Notes: a model not told the origin generated them from the sequence alone. Positions 10,469 through 18,143 are shown, counted from the stretch's first letter. The stretch: 64,000 bases of DNA from VRUE01 sp963774555 (GCA_963774555.1 CAVZFL010000001.1:62001-126000), one strand, 5' to 3'. Numbers and translations: made by a program.

Positions 10469-11506
10469 ATGAGCCCAGATCCATATGTACGGGGTCAAGC
10501 TCTCGCACTCGCTCTATCACTGATCGTGGTCAGCGTTCTCGGCTCGCCAGTGGCCGGGCTGTCCTGCACGGCAGTCGTTGCCTTCGTGTCCTGGATCTTG
10601 CATACCCGCTATCGCGGCGACCTGGGAGCGGCCAGCGTGAAGGCGGTGCCCGGGCATCGCAGAACACTCGATTCAATGGTTGTGGGCAACGTCCGCTTGG
10701 CGGTCGTTGCCGGGGCCATCGGCGGCGTGGCGATGTTGTTCGCCTTCAAGCGCCCCAACCTCGGGATCGCGCCAATCTCAACAGTGATCCTGGCGGTGAC
10801 AGCCGTCGTGATCCTGCTGTCGAGCCTGATCGACTGGTTCATCATCCTGCCGCGAGTCAGCGGCCTGCTGGGCATCCGGCCTTGCCGCGAGCCCGAGCGA
10901 GACTTCCCACGACGCCCGGAAACATGGCGCGAGGTAACGCGCTGGTGGTACATCCACCGCATTGCCGCAGCGGTCGTCTTGCGATTTGGCTTGTCCTTCG
11001 CCATCTCTCTAACGCTGGCCCGCTACATCGCCGTTCCTCATGGGGCCGCGATTGTCGGTGGGGCGGCGGTGGGCGGCTTTGCCTCCTACGTAGCGGCCGC
11101 CTGGGATGCGTTCTGGCAAGCCGGGCACCTGACCCTGATTGTCGGCCGAACGGTGCAGCGGCGGGAGGTCGATCGGGTGCCCAGGAAAATCGCCATCTTT
11201 GGCCGGGAGCTGCAACTCCCGTTCTTCACCACAGGTGTCGCCGGCCAGATCCAACCACGCGAGTACGTGTACGACGTCGCCCTCGAGGGCGTGCAGCTGG
11301 CGCGAGTCGAGCCACGCGAGCAAGCCGAAGTTCCTCGGCACGACAACGGCGGCATCCTCTATGGGCGAGACCCCACCAAGCTGCCCGTCAAAGACATCGA
11401 CGCCAGCAGGCCCGAACCGGCTCAGCCGTTCAGCGGCTGCCAGGGACGATGCTCGGGAATCAACTGGTACTGCATAGAGAATCCGCGCTGCTTCAAGAAC
11501 AAGTGA
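10469..11506 (+). CDS. Multispanning membrane protein with C-terminal cysteine cluster, unknown
   Basis: The 345-residue protein has about four to five hydrophobic segments: near residues 10-45, 70-95, 97-127 and a long one at 165-215. A soluble tail of about 130 residues follows. The tail ends in four closely spaced cysteines (C-x3-C-x6-C-x5-C) within the last 25 residues, which could bind metal or form disulfides. It is divergently transcribed from the 194-aa gene at 10385, with 83 bp between them. I recognise no family. It sits between the type I RM operon and the toxin-antitoxin region, so a membrane role in defence is conceivable but unsupported. Confidence 0.7.
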   Translation: MSPDPYVRGQALALALSLIVVSVLGSPVAGLSCTAVVAFVSWILHTRYRGDLGAASVKAVPGHRRTLDSMVVGNVRLAVVAGAIGGVAMLFAFKRPNLGIAPISTVILAVTAVVILLSSLIDWFIILPRVSGLLGIRPCREPERDFPRRPETWREVTRWWYIHRIAAAVVLRFGLSFAISLTLARYIAVPHGAAIVGGAAVGGFASYVAAAWDAFWQAGHLTLIVGRTVQRREVDRVPRKIAIFGRELQLPFFTTGVAGQIQPREYVYDVALEGVQLARVEPREQAEVPRHDNGGILYGRDPTKLPVKDIDASRPEPAQPFSGCQGRCSGINWYCIENPRCFKNK

Positions 11507-11547
11507 TGCCGTGCCTGGAGAGCCCCAGGGGTTTTGGATGCCTTTGG

Positions 11548-11785
11548 GGCGACCCGGCATCCCAATACCCCCGTGCGGCACCCGACGTCGACGGCAGAAC
11601 CCAGACCGCGGCGCCGGCGATGCGCTCCGGCTGAGGCCCGTAGGCGACTCTGCGGCCGAGTGCACCCTGCGCAGCATTCTTGCCGTTGAAGGCGAGATTC
11701 GCGGGTTCTGCCGCGGCGATCCGGGCTTCCAGGCCGGCCACGTCAAACCCGCCTGTCCCGACCTCCTGGTCGGAGCCATGAAGCA
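11548..11785 (-). pseudogene. Fragment of mismatch-specific DNA glycosylase (mug) C-terminal half
   Basis: About 80 codons match the second half of the mug gene at 15.24-15.70 kb: GSDQEVGTG, FDVAGLEARIAA, NLAFNGKNAA and WVLPSTSGAA are shared. Nothing corresponds to the N-terminal half, so this is a truncated duplicate. Just downstream on its strand (11,523-11,552) is a stretch resembling the repeat found beside the tRNA-like fragments at 14.75 and 18.13 kb (CAGGGGTTTTGG followed by CTTTGGG). The fragment may therefore be the relic of a larger module like that at 14.6-15.7 kb, with the middle deleted. Confidence 0.65.
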
Positions 11786-11900
11786 AGAGCCACCCCATGG
11801 GAGCCAAGACGCCTGCAACCACGCGACAGGGACACTTGGGAAGCGTCCGTCCAGCGACCGCCCTACGGTGCCTGGAGCTTCAGGCAAGCTGGCCATCCGC

Positions 11901-12359
11901 ATGACGAACCCGCCCTCGAAGATAAGCCACCTGGATCTCGTTGTCACCTCAATCGAGCGAAGCCTGCCCTTCTATCGGGCATTGCTCGAGCCGATCGGTT
12001 GGTCGGGCCTTCGTGAGGTGCGTGGAGAGCGGGGCGAGACGGTCTACTACCTCTCGGTCGAGGGTCCCGGTGTCGCCGCGCTCGGCCTGCGGGAGAAGCG
12101 CTCCGACGCCCATGGGGTTCCCTATGACCGCTACGCGGTCGGCGTTCACCATCTCTGCTTCGACGTTCCCTCGCGGGAAGTCGTCGATGAGCGAGCCGAC
12201 TGGCTGGGCAGACAGGGAGCCAAAATCGAGAGCGGCCCAGCGGAGTATGAGTACACGCCCGGTTACTACGCGGTCTTCTTCTTCGACCCCGACGGGATCA
12301 AGCTAGAGCTCCTGCACCGTCCGAGCTACTGGGAGTGGTTGCGCAGCAGCCCCGAGTGA
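11901..12359 (+). CDS. VOC (glyoxalase/bleomycin resistance) family protein
   Basis: The 152-residue protein shows the paired beta-alpha-beta-beta-beta arrangement of vicinal oxygen chelate proteins. It starts ISHLDLVVTSIERSLPFY, with a mid-protein VHHLCFDVP and a final FFFDPDGIKLELL. The metal ligands expected of the superfamily are present (His near residue 9, His near 80, Glu near 138). The substrate cannot be deduced. I chose ATG 11901; the upstream in-frame extension is non-conserved and overlaps the mug fragment. It stands alone on its strand. Confidence 0.85.
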   Translation: MTNPPSKISHLDLVVTSIERSLPFYRALLEPIGWSGLREVRGERGETVYYLSVEGPGVAALGLREKRSDAHGVPYDRYAVGVHHLCFDVPSREVVDERADWLGRQGAKIESGPAEYEYTPGYYAVFFFDPDGIKLELLHRPSYWEWLRSSPE

Positions 12360-12477
12360 TCGCTGCCAGTGGTCGCGAGAAACGAGAGCGGTCGCATCAA
12401 CCTTGATTGCTCTAACCGCGAGCGGAGCGCTATGGGGTCGATGACGAACCGACCCACCTCGCTCGGTCGCATCACGC

Positions 12478-13320
12478 TTAAAGGTCGAACTCCGAACAGA
12501 ACCGTTGCACCACATCGACAGCATCGGCCCGCAGCTCCATCTCACCAACCTCTGGCTGCACTTCCAACGCCTGTCTCGCGTAGCCGACCGGCCCGCTGTC
12601 CGCGGTCCCCACGTAGCGCTCCCGCACCTCCAGGAAGGTCGTCCGCAGCGAATTGAGATCGGCAGCGAACTCGCCGCTGAGAAGGCGATGGGCTGCCTGC
12701 TCCGGGCCTCCCGCGCGGTTGTGCTGCAGGACGTAGACGAGGTCGTAGTAGTCCTTGTTAGCGGCGCGGGTGCGCGCCGCCACGCACTTGGAGAGCAGGT
12801 AGCCCTCCAGGCCGGCAAAGCGGGCGCGCACGACCACCGTGCTGCCATCGGCGAGTTCCCCGGTCAGCCCCTCCCAGGCGAAGTTGCGGGCGACGTAGCC
12901 GGTGCCGCGGAGGTTCTGAGCGCTGAGCGCTCGGCAGCCGGCCGGCCGGACGACCTCGCCCTCGCGATAGTCGGGTAGGTCGCAGAGGAACTCGAGCTTC
13001 ACCGGCACGCCGTCAATCGGGCCGCGCCAGCGCCAGCCGTCCTCGCTCAGGTCCGGCTTGAAGTCGAGCTGCTCCAGCGCCCGCTCCACGCTGCCAAGAT
13101 CGGCATCGGGGTCGACATGGGTGATGAGGAGGACGTCGACATCGGTGGTGCCGAGGTGCTCCGGCACGAAAGCCTCGTCGCCGGCGAGGACCTCGGGCAC
13201 CAGGCCGCCGAGGACGACCAGGAAGACGTCCTCATCCCCGAGCGCGTGCAGAAGCCGCACCAATGCGGTCTCGGCGCGGGCGCGGGTCTCGCGGGAGCGT
13301 TGCTCATCCATGGGCGTCAT
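12478..13320 (-). CDS. AbiEii-like nucleotidyltransferase, putative type IV toxin
   Basis: The protein has 280 residues. A nucleotidyltransferase core is suggested by VLGGLVPEVL followed by TTDVDVLL (the D-x-D pair that binds metal), and further on by a Lys-rich helix and KDYYDLVYVL, the pattern seen in AbiEii/AbiGii-type toxins. Known AbiEii proteins transfer nucleotides and arrest growth; activity here is inferred from the fold. Its start overlaps the end of the 360-aa upstream gene by 17 bp, the usual antitoxin-then-toxin order. The sequence is divergent from canonical AbiEii and could belong to a related nucleotidyltransferase family. Confidence 0.7.
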   Translation of the reverse strand: MTPMDEQRSRETRARAETALVRLLHALGDEDVFLVVLGGLVPEVLAGDEAFVPEHLGTTDVDVLLITHVDPDADLGSVERALEQLDFKPDLSEDGWRWRGPIDGVPVKLEFLCDLPDYREGEVVRPAGCRALSAQNLRGTGYVARNFAWEGLTGELADGSTVVVRARFAGLEGYLLSKCVAARTRAANKDYYDLVYVLQHNRAGGPEQAAHRLLSGEFAADLNSLRTTFLEVRERYVGTADSGPVGYARQALEVQPEVGEMELRADAVDVVQRFCSEFDL

Positions 13321-14386
13321 CCTCTCCGGTTGACTCGCCAGAATGCAGCGGATCGATCAGCTCCGCCTTGACGTGATCGGCTGCGTCGCCGCCACGGCCG
13401 CCGAATGACGACAGGTCGGCGAACAGGCGCGGGGCGCTCACGACGGGTACATCCGCGACTCGCCGGGAGAAGGCGAAGATGCGGGCATCGGCTGCCCAGA
13501 AGGTGACCCGGCCACCCTCGTCCACCTCGCGCAGGCCGGCCTCCTCGATCACGTCGCTGAGCGGTGCGGCAAAGGCTGTATCTGCGACGTAGATGTGCAG
13601 GCTGGGGGTAGTGGTCGCAAAGGGGGCCGCTAGCTCGAGGCCCGCCCAGCCGCTGACCGCCCAACCCACCCTTCGCTCCAAGGCGGGGACGAGATTGTTG
13701 CGCAGGTGCGACATGACGTCTTTGGTCGCGCGATGGGCGATGCGGGTTGCCCGAGGGAAACCGCCAACGGCGGCCGACCATGCGGCGAGCAGGCCGTCCG
13801 CGTCAACCAGCGTCCGATGCGACGCGGGGCCACGCGAAGCTCCGTGCTTGCCGGTCCAGCCCTGGTCGTCGAAAGCCTTGAGGACTTTGGCCGCCTGCGC
13901 GGCGGACCAGTCGCTCTCCTCCGCGAGCTCGACCACGCGCAGTGGGCGATCCTCGTGGGCGAGAATCGCCTCCGCGATCGTGATCGCCGACTTCGACCAA
14001 GAAAAGGAATGCGGCGCGCTCTGCTTGTCGAGCGGCTGACCCGGTTCGCGGATCACGATCAGCCCGCCAGGCCCAACGATGCGGGCCTGGCCGGCTTCGT
14101 CGGCCCAGTTGGCCCCACGCTCCCGCAGCCACTCGATCGCGCCGGGAGAGAGGCTCCGCGCGAGAAGGATGGCGTTCTCCGGCCACCGCTCGCCGACCGT
14201 GGCGGCCACGCGCCGGACATCCTGTGGCCAGCCCTCGCCGGCCCACTTCGCCTCGATCGCGATCTCCCGACCGTCGCGAGTCCGGACCACGAGATCGGCG
14301 CTCCTACCCCCCGGCGCAGCTTCGACGGTCGCGCCCTCCAGCACGGAGGCCAGAATCTTCTGCAAGCGCTTTTCTACCTCAGCCAT
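13304..14386 (-). CDS. AbiEi-like antitoxin/regulator with N-terminal endonuclease-like domain
   Basis: The protein has 360 residues. Residues about 1-115 look like a restriction-endonuclease-type fold (DLVVRTRDGREIAIEAKW, i.e. D...E-x-K). Residues about 130-190 form a winged-helix segment (ITIAEAILAHEDRPLRVVEL, then WSAAQAAKVLKAF). The rest resembles the C-terminal half of AbiEi-type proteins. It is translationally coupled to the nucleotidyltransferase. AbiEi antitoxins are known to repress their own operon by binding inverted repeats, and an IR lies directly upstream here. The fused nuclease-like domain is unusual for a classical AbiEi. It may be a DNA-binding remnant or active; the D/E/K set is present. 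Confidence 0.65.
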   Translation of the reverse strand: MAEVEKRLQKILASVLEGATVEAAPGGRSADLVVRTRDGREIAIEAKWAGEGWPQDVRRVAATVGERWPENAILLARSLSPGAIEWLRERGANWADEAGQARIVGPGGLIVIREPGQPLDKQSAPHSFSWSKSAITIAEAILAHEDRPLRVVELAEESDWSAAQAAKVLKAFDDQGWTGKHGASRGPASHRTLVDADGLLAAWSAAVGGFPRATRIAHRATKDVMSHLRNNLVPALERRVGWAVSGWAGLELAAPFATTTPSLHIYVADTAFAAPLSDVIEEAGLREVDEGGRVTFWAADARIFAFSRRVADVPVVSAPRLFADLSSFGGRGGDAADHVKAELIDPLHSGESTGEDDAHG

Positions 14387-14427
14387 ATTTTCTACTTTAC
14401 CAGTGGAATAGGCGTTTGAGTAGAAAA
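14370..14427. promoter_or_regulatory. Candidate operator of the AbiEi-like operon
   Basis: The motif TTTTCTAC occurs at 14370-14377 (inside the start of the gene) and at 14388-14395, one helical turn and a half apart. Its reverse complement GTAGAAAA follows at 14420-14427. TTTTCTACT/AGTAGAAAA thus makes a 9-bp inverted repeat with a 22-bp spacer overlapping the promoter of the gene starting at 14386. This matches how AbiEi proteins are known to autoregulate; the assignment is inference. Confidence 0.5.
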
Positions 14428-14438
14428 CTATCGTGGTC

Positions 14439-14670
14439 GGGCAAAAGATCTACACACCCAGCCCCCCGGTGTAGAGACTTTCATCCGCCAGGCGATCCCG
14501 AGGCGGGGCGGTGGAGGCGGGCACACGAGGGGTTTTGAACTCCGTATTGGACTCCAGACCCCTAAATCGTCGGATCGGCTGCTCCGCAGTCGCCGACGAA
14601 AACCGCCGACGTGCAGGGGAAGCTGAAATGGCGAGGGTGGGAATCGAACCCACGACACCACGATTTTCAG
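14439..14670. repeat. Direct repeat, left copy, ending in tRNA-like 3' half (att-like)
   Basis: About 230 bp are repeated, roughly 85% identical by eye, at 21316-21548. The copies share GGTGTAGAGACTTTCATCCG near the start and GCCGACGTGCAGGGGAAGCT near the end. Both finish in a tRNA 3' half on the minus strand. The repeats bracket a 7.1-kb block of toxin-antitoxin and defence genes. The left copy also contains a small inverted repeat CTACAC...GTGTAG (14450-14474). Confidence 0.75.
14629..14670 (-). repeat. tRNA-Phe-like 3' half, copy 1 of 3
   Basis: On the minus strand this reads as anticodon loop CTGAAAA, 3' anticodon stem TCGTG, variable GTGTC, a perfect T-arm (GTGGG-TTCGATT-CCCAC), acceptor strand CCTCGCC and discriminator A. 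The 5' half (acceptor, D-arm, 5' anticodon stem) is missing and replaced by unrelated sequence. It is identical to the copy at 18002-18043. Such fragments usually mark integration sites. Confidence 0.8.
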
Positions 14671-14770
14671 AGCCTCCGAACGATCAGGATGATTTGCCCT
14701 GGTTGCAGGGGCTCTCGTAAAAGGCCGACTGCAACGGTTGCCGATGGTTTCCAGGGGTTTTGGGTGGCTT

Positions 14771-14799
14771 TGGGCGACGAGATATCGGGCCGTCGCCCA
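14771..14799. repeat. Hairpin TGGGCGACG/CGTCGCCCA, copy 1
   Basis: This 9-bp inverted repeat, with an 11-nt loop, lies in the otherwise non-coding stretch 14671-14873. The same stem sequence recurs at 18144-18172, and as a longer 13-bp version just downstream of tRNA-Phe at 21692-21726. It appears to be part of the repeated att-proximal module. The rest of 14387-14873 holds no gene I can support. Confidence 0.6.
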
Positions 14800-14873
14800 T
14801 TGGGTTTCCCTAGCTGGATTTGTCCCGATGCAGCCAAAACAACGCGCGTAATCCGGCTACTGTGACGTTGCAG

Positions 14874-15221
14874 ATGGCGCCGACAGTCAACCCATACGCA
14901 CGGGAGGCGAGGCGAGTACACGACATCGCCGGGCTCACCGGCGCCGACATCGCGAGGGCCACGGGAGCCGCGCCGTCAACCGCTCGCGCATGGCTGGCCG
15001 GGACTCGCAATCCCACCCGCGAGCGCGCCGACCGGCTGATCGAGCTCTCGACCTTGGTCGAGCGACTGCACCGAGTGATGGACAGCTCCTACATCCCCGT
15101 GTGGTTGCGCCGCCCGATCGAGGCCCTGGACGACCGTGAGCCGCTTTACCTCTTGGCGCGCGGCGAGTTCCGCGAGGTCGCCCGCGTGGTGTCCTCGCTC
15201 GAGGACGCTCCGTTCACCTAA
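14874..15221 (+). CDS. Xre/MbcA/ParS-like antitoxin, orphan, copy A
   Basis: This 115-residue protein has an N-terminal helix-turn-helix (about 8-45, GADIARATGAAPSTARAWL) and a C-terminal DUF2384-like toxin-binding tail (PVWLRRPIEAL...LARGEF...). Family members normally neutralise a RES-domain toxin encoded next door; no RES gene is present. A second copy lies at 18248-18595. The first about 213 nt are identical between copies, while both the C-terminal part and the upstream non-coding DNA differ. The two copies may be solitary anti-toxins or regulators mobilised with the tRNA-linked repeats. Confidence 0.7.
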   Translation: MAPTVNPYAREARRVHDIAGLTGADIARATGAAPSTARAWLAGTRNPTRERADRLIELSTLVERLHRVMDSSYIPVWLRRPIEALDDREPLYLLARGEFREVARVVSSLEDAPFT

Positions 15222-15237
15222 CCGGTCAGCCCTCAGC

Positions 15238-15699
15238 CTACTCGCATGCGCGTGCAAGCTCGCGCCAAGGCTCGACATCCCAATACCTCCGTGCCGCCCC
15301 TGACGTCGACGGCAGAACCCAGACCACGGCGCCGCCGATGCGCTCGGGCTGAGGCCCGTAATCGACCCTGCGGCCGAGCGCGCCGCGGGCGGCGTTCTTA
15401 CCGTTGAAGGCGAGGTTGGCGGGTTCCACCGCGGCGATCCGGGCTTCCAGGCCGGCCACGTCAAACTCGCCCGTCCCGACCTCTTGGTCGGAGCCGTGAA
15501 GAACCTTGCAGATGTCGGTGAGGCCGATCCCGAAGGCAGACAGCTGTTCGAACTCCGCTGGCAAGAGCCGCATGGGCGTCAGTCCCGTCAAGTGAAGCGT
15601 CGCCCAGAAAGCATTGCCGGGACCCGCGTAGTAGGCGCTGGCCCGAGCGGACGCAGTCCCGGCCGCCGACCGTGGGGCCGACGATGACAGTGACGACAC
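15238..15699 (-). CDS. mug: Mismatch-specific (G/U) DNA glycosylase, Mug/TDG-like, short N-terminus
   Basis: Mug-type enzymes excise uracil or thymine from G:U/T mismatches. Recognisable parts are YYAGPGNAFW and LHLTGLTPMRLLP, FGIGLTDICK, FNGKNAA and WVLPSTSGAARRYWD. The usual N-terminal G-I/T-N-P-G segment is replaced by R-S-A-A-G, and the ORF starts just before it at GTG 15699, so the N-terminus is short or damaged. It converges with the copy-A antitoxin gene, 16 bp away. A partial duplicate lies at 11.55-11.79 kb. Confidence 0.65.
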   Translation of the reverse strand: MSSLSSSAPRSAAGTASARASAYYAGPGNAFWATLHLTGLTPMRLLPAEFEQLSAFGIGLTDICKVLHGSDQEVGTGEFDVAGLEARIAAVEPANLAFNGKNAARGALGRRVDYGPQPERIGGAVVWVLPSTSGAARRYWDVEPWRELARACE

Positions 15700-15955
15700 G
15701 CTACTCCGAGCTCAGCTTGCCGGCGAGTACGACAAGATTGTCGACCTTGAGGAAACCGACCCCCTTCCTCGGCTGGCCGCGGAGCGAGAAGCGATCCTCA
15801 TATGCCTGGCCCGTATCAAGGAGGCGGCAATCGTGGCGGGACTGCTAGATGTTCCGATTCCGGACGTGATCCTGGCCTTGATCGTGGCCGCCATCGTGAC
15901 TGGCGAAGTGGCGGACGAAATCCTTCGAGAGCGCGAAGCCGAACTCGTCGCTTAA
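15635..15955 (+). pseudogene. Coding-like open frame without start codon, unknown
   Basis: A frame open from 15635 to a TAA at 15955 reads as plausible protein (for example LLRAQLAGEYDKIVDLEET, then IKEAAIVAGLLDVPIPDVI and DEILREREAELVA). It lacks ATG, GTG or TTG until GTG 15833. It partly overlaps the antisense 5' end of mug. It looks like the C-terminal part of a small helical protein whose start was lost when neighbouring DNA was rearranged. No family is recognised. Confidence 0.35.
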
Positions 15956-16278
15956 CCAAGAAGTCCCGCCCCAGGGTCAGCCTGGCGACGGGACTCGTTA
16001 ACGATCTCGGGGGCGACCTTTGTAGCGCTACTTCTGCGCCGTGCGGCGCTGAAGTCCTGTCGCCTGGTGCCGGGTCGCCCGACGGGCCAGCTTCCAGTGG
16101 CGGCGGCTTATTCAGTCAGCGACTGAGTGCTCGCACCGCAAAGCCAAGTTAAGCAGGTGCGGCGGCGGCAATCTGCCTCCTGCTACCCCCGGGGCCGTCG
16201 CCCAATCGATTTGGGCAAACAGCCACCTGACGACGCCGCAAAGGTCGCCAGGGTGGAATGCCCGTATTTGTCGAAGAA

Positions 16279-16307
16279 TTGCTTTTCTGTCCGTGATGTC
16301 CTATATT
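16279..16307 (+). promoter_or_regulatory. Candidate promoter of the PIN toxin-antitoxin operon
   Basis: TTGCTT at 16279-16284 and TATATT at 16302-16307 are separated by 17 bp, a good housekeeping-type promoter about 35 bp upstream of ATG 16343. An AAGGAG lies immediately before the start codon. The preceding stretch 15956-16278 holds no gene that I can support. Confidence 0.55.
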
Positions 16308-16342
16308 GTCCCTCAAGTTCAAACAAAACCTGGGAAGGAGCA

Positions 16343-16612
16343 ATGGCTACCACTGCTGCAAGACCCCAGCTACTCACTGTGAGTGAAGCTGCGTCCTTGC
16401 TCAACGTCAACGAGCGGACGATCCGGCGATGGATCGACGCCGAGTCGATTCCCTATCTGGAGCTTCCGGGCGGGTCCTACCGGATTCCCCAGGGCGCTTT
16501 GCTCGCCTCACTGCGGGGCAATTACAACCTCGCGGCTGAGCTTCGAGAGCTCGATGAGCGCAACGCCGAGCTGACCGACGTGCAGGTACAAGCCGCTCTC
16601 GCAGACAAATAG
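16343..16612 (+). CDS. Excisionase-like helix-turn-helix antitoxin
   Basis: The 89-residue protein has an N-terminal MerR/excisionase-type DNA-binding domain (LTVSEAASLLNVNERTIRRW...GGSYRIPQGAL). It is followed by a helical acidic tail (AELRELDERNAELTDVQ) suited to binding a toxin. The gene lies 36 bp upstream of a PIN-domain gene on the same strand, a common antitoxin-toxin arrangement. ATG 16343 is chosen because of the adjacent AAGGAG and the match to the domain start. It probably represses its own promoter. Confidence 0.75.
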   Translation: MATTAARPQLLTVSEAASLLNVNERTIRRWIDAESIPYLELPGGSYRIPQGALLASLRGNYNLAAELRELDERNAELTDVQVQAALADK

Positions 16613-16648
16613 CCTCGGCGACAGGTGCGGCGCGTAGGCTCCCGCGCC

Positions 16649-17323
16649 ATGCCATTCGTCGTCGTCGACACGAGCGTTTCCCTGCCGGCCACCCTTAGCC
16701 CGGGCGGCATGATGCGCCGCTTCTGGGTCGTCCTGGCATTCGGCGCGCTGACCTACGAGGTTGAGCATCGCCAGCTCGAACTCGACGAGCTATCCCAACG
16801 CGCCGAGCGGGAAGGAGGCGTTGTTGGGGGGCTGAAAGAGGTTCGAAATCGCGTCGAGGAAGCGAGGAATCGGCGGGCCGCGCTCGTCGAGCTTCTCCCG
16901 GACGGAACGCCCGACGATTGGGTGGCGATCGGGTCGGCGCCCCTCTTCGACGAGTACGAGCGCAAGCTGCGGGAAATCGGCCAGAAGCTCGATCCAGCCC
17001 TGCGCGACAAGGACATTCCTCCCCTTCGCCGCCAGCTCGAGGCGGTCTGCGCCGTCGGCGCTCCGGCCTTCGACCAAGACGCCGTGCCGGCCCTCACCCG
17101 GGACCGGAAGGACGACGGCATTCTCTATACCGCTCTCCTTGGAGACGCGGATCTGCTCGTTTCCGATGACAAGCACCTGGTTCCCGATCGTCACGAACAC
17201 CACTGGGAGCACGACGGCAACATCGCCGTCGCCGTCACCTTCGACACGCTTGTCAGCGAGCGGTTCGACGCTGCGAACCTGAGCGAGATCGACGGTTCAT
17301 GGCTGGCCGTCGCGCATGGCTAA
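16649..17323 (+). CDS. PIN-domain ribonuclease toxin
   Basis: PIN-domain toxins are Mg-dependent ribonucleases. Visible acidic residues are the Asp of FVVVDTSV at the N-terminus, DRKDDGILYTALLGDADLLVS near residues 155-175, and the following SDDKH. The 224-residue length exceeds the roughly 130 of VapC because of a charged helical insert at about 45-130. ATG 16649 fits the PIN start; a GTG at 16625 would add eight residues. It is preceded by an excisionase-like antitoxin. It is convergent with the AbiEi-type gene, 14 bp away. Confidence 0.75.
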   Translation: MPFVVVDTSVSLPATLSPGGMMRRFWVVLAFGALTYEVEHRQLELDELSQRAEREGGVVGGLKEVRNRVEEARNRRAALVELLPDGTPDDWVAIGSAPLFDEYERKLREIGQKLDPALRDKDIPPLRRQLEAVCAVGAPAFDQDAVPALTRDRKDDGILYTALLGDADLLVSDDKHLVPDRHEHHWEHDGNIAVAVTFDTLVSERFDAANLSEIDGSWLAVAHG

Positions 17324-17337
17324 CCCAGCGACCTCCC

Positions 17338-17946
17338 TCAAGCCAGCAGCGGCTCCATCGCCGCCGAAACGACCGAGGCGATTCGTAGCTGGCGAGCCAG
17401 CGCAAGCAGCCCGCCTGGCTTGGCGTCGGCACCCTGCAGGTACCTGCGCAGCGCACCCAGCGCCAGATCGCGGCCCACGCGGGAGCGGAGGCGCATGAGG
17501 TCGACGACCGTCCGCTCCTTGGAGCTAATTGCAATTGTCTCGCCCGACTCGACCTTATGCGGGACGCGCCCGAGCGAAAACGTGGCCGCGGCGAAGACGT
17601 GAATCCGCGTCGGCGGGTAGGCAATCCGGGGGCGGTGCTTCCCGCGCGCGATCGCCATGTGCACTGCGTCGGGCATCTCGTCGCTCAGGTCCCAGAAGCT
17701 GGCAGCCGAGTTCAGGCAGATCATTCCCGCCGGGGCTCGTCTGCATACGGCTACCAGGCCGAGGTGGGCGGTTGCCGGCGCGTCGGCGACCCGGTAGATG
17801 CCGCGCGATAGCTCGATCAACTCCCCGCTATCCCGCAGTCGGTACAGATCGTCCCAGCGAACGCCCTTCTCGATCAGCTCCATCGCCGAGGAGATCCCGC
17901 CCGCACGGCGCACGGTGTCGAGCACTTCGCTGGGTCTCATTCCCAA
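17338..17946 (-). CDS. AbiEi-type antitoxin, orphan
   Basis: The 202-residue protein has the canonical AbiEi layout: an N-terminal winged helix (RPSEVLDTVRRAGGISSAMEL...LRDSGELIELSRGIYRV), then a core including LNSAASFWDLSDEMP and SKERTVVDLMRLRSRVG. AbiEi normally represses its operon and neutralises the AbiEii nucleotidyltransferase. Here no AbiEii gene follows: the next gene downstream is the convergent PIN toxin. It may be a solitary regulator or may act with the divergent nucleotidyltransferase at 12.5 kb. Confidence 0.8.
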   Translation of the reverse strand: MGMRPSEVLDTVRRAGGISSAMELIEKGVRWDDLYRLRDSGELIELSRGIYRVADAPATAHLGLVAVCRRAPAGMICLNSAASFWDLSDEMPDAVHMAIARGKHRPRIAYPPTRIHVFAAATFSLGRVPHKVESGETIAISSKERTVVDLMRLRSRVGRDLALGALRRYLQGADAKPGGLLALARQLRIASVVSAAMEPLLA

Positions 17947-17954
17947 AAAGTCTA

Positions 17955-17975
17955 CACACTTAGGGGCTAAGTGTG
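17955..17975. promoter_or_regulatory. Candidate AbiEi operator
   Basis: A 9-bp perfect inverted repeat CACACTTAG-ggg-CTAAGTGTG lies directly upstream of the AbiEi start at 17946. Autorepression through such repeats is established for AbiEi proteins. Confidence 0.6.
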
Positions 17976-18001
17976 CAGGATTTCACCGGCGGAGTCGGAA
18001 A

Positions 18002-18043
18002 TGGCGAGGGTGGGAATCGAACCCACGACACCACGATTTTCAG
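18002..18043 (-). repeat. tRNA-Phe-like 3' half, copy 2 of 3
   Basis: The 42 bp are identical to those at 14629-14670 and continue into the same non-tRNA sequence (AGCCTCCGAACGATCAGG). The duplicated module therefore runs from here through the following antitoxin gene (18001-18595 versus 14628-15221). The 18044-18247 stretch is non-coding and contains the repeated hairpin at 18144-18172. Confidence 0.8.
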
Positions 18044-18143
18044 AGCCTCCGAACGATCAGGATGATTTGCCCTGGTTGCAGGGCTTGTCGTAAAAGGCGG
18101 GTCGCGGCGATTGTCGGTGGTTTCCGGGGATTTTGGGTGGCTT

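Noticed and set aside
11009..11947. 312-codon minus-strand open frame
   Set aside because: Only the mug-derived stretch is meaningful, and that lies in a different frame; the rest is antisense to the membrane protein.
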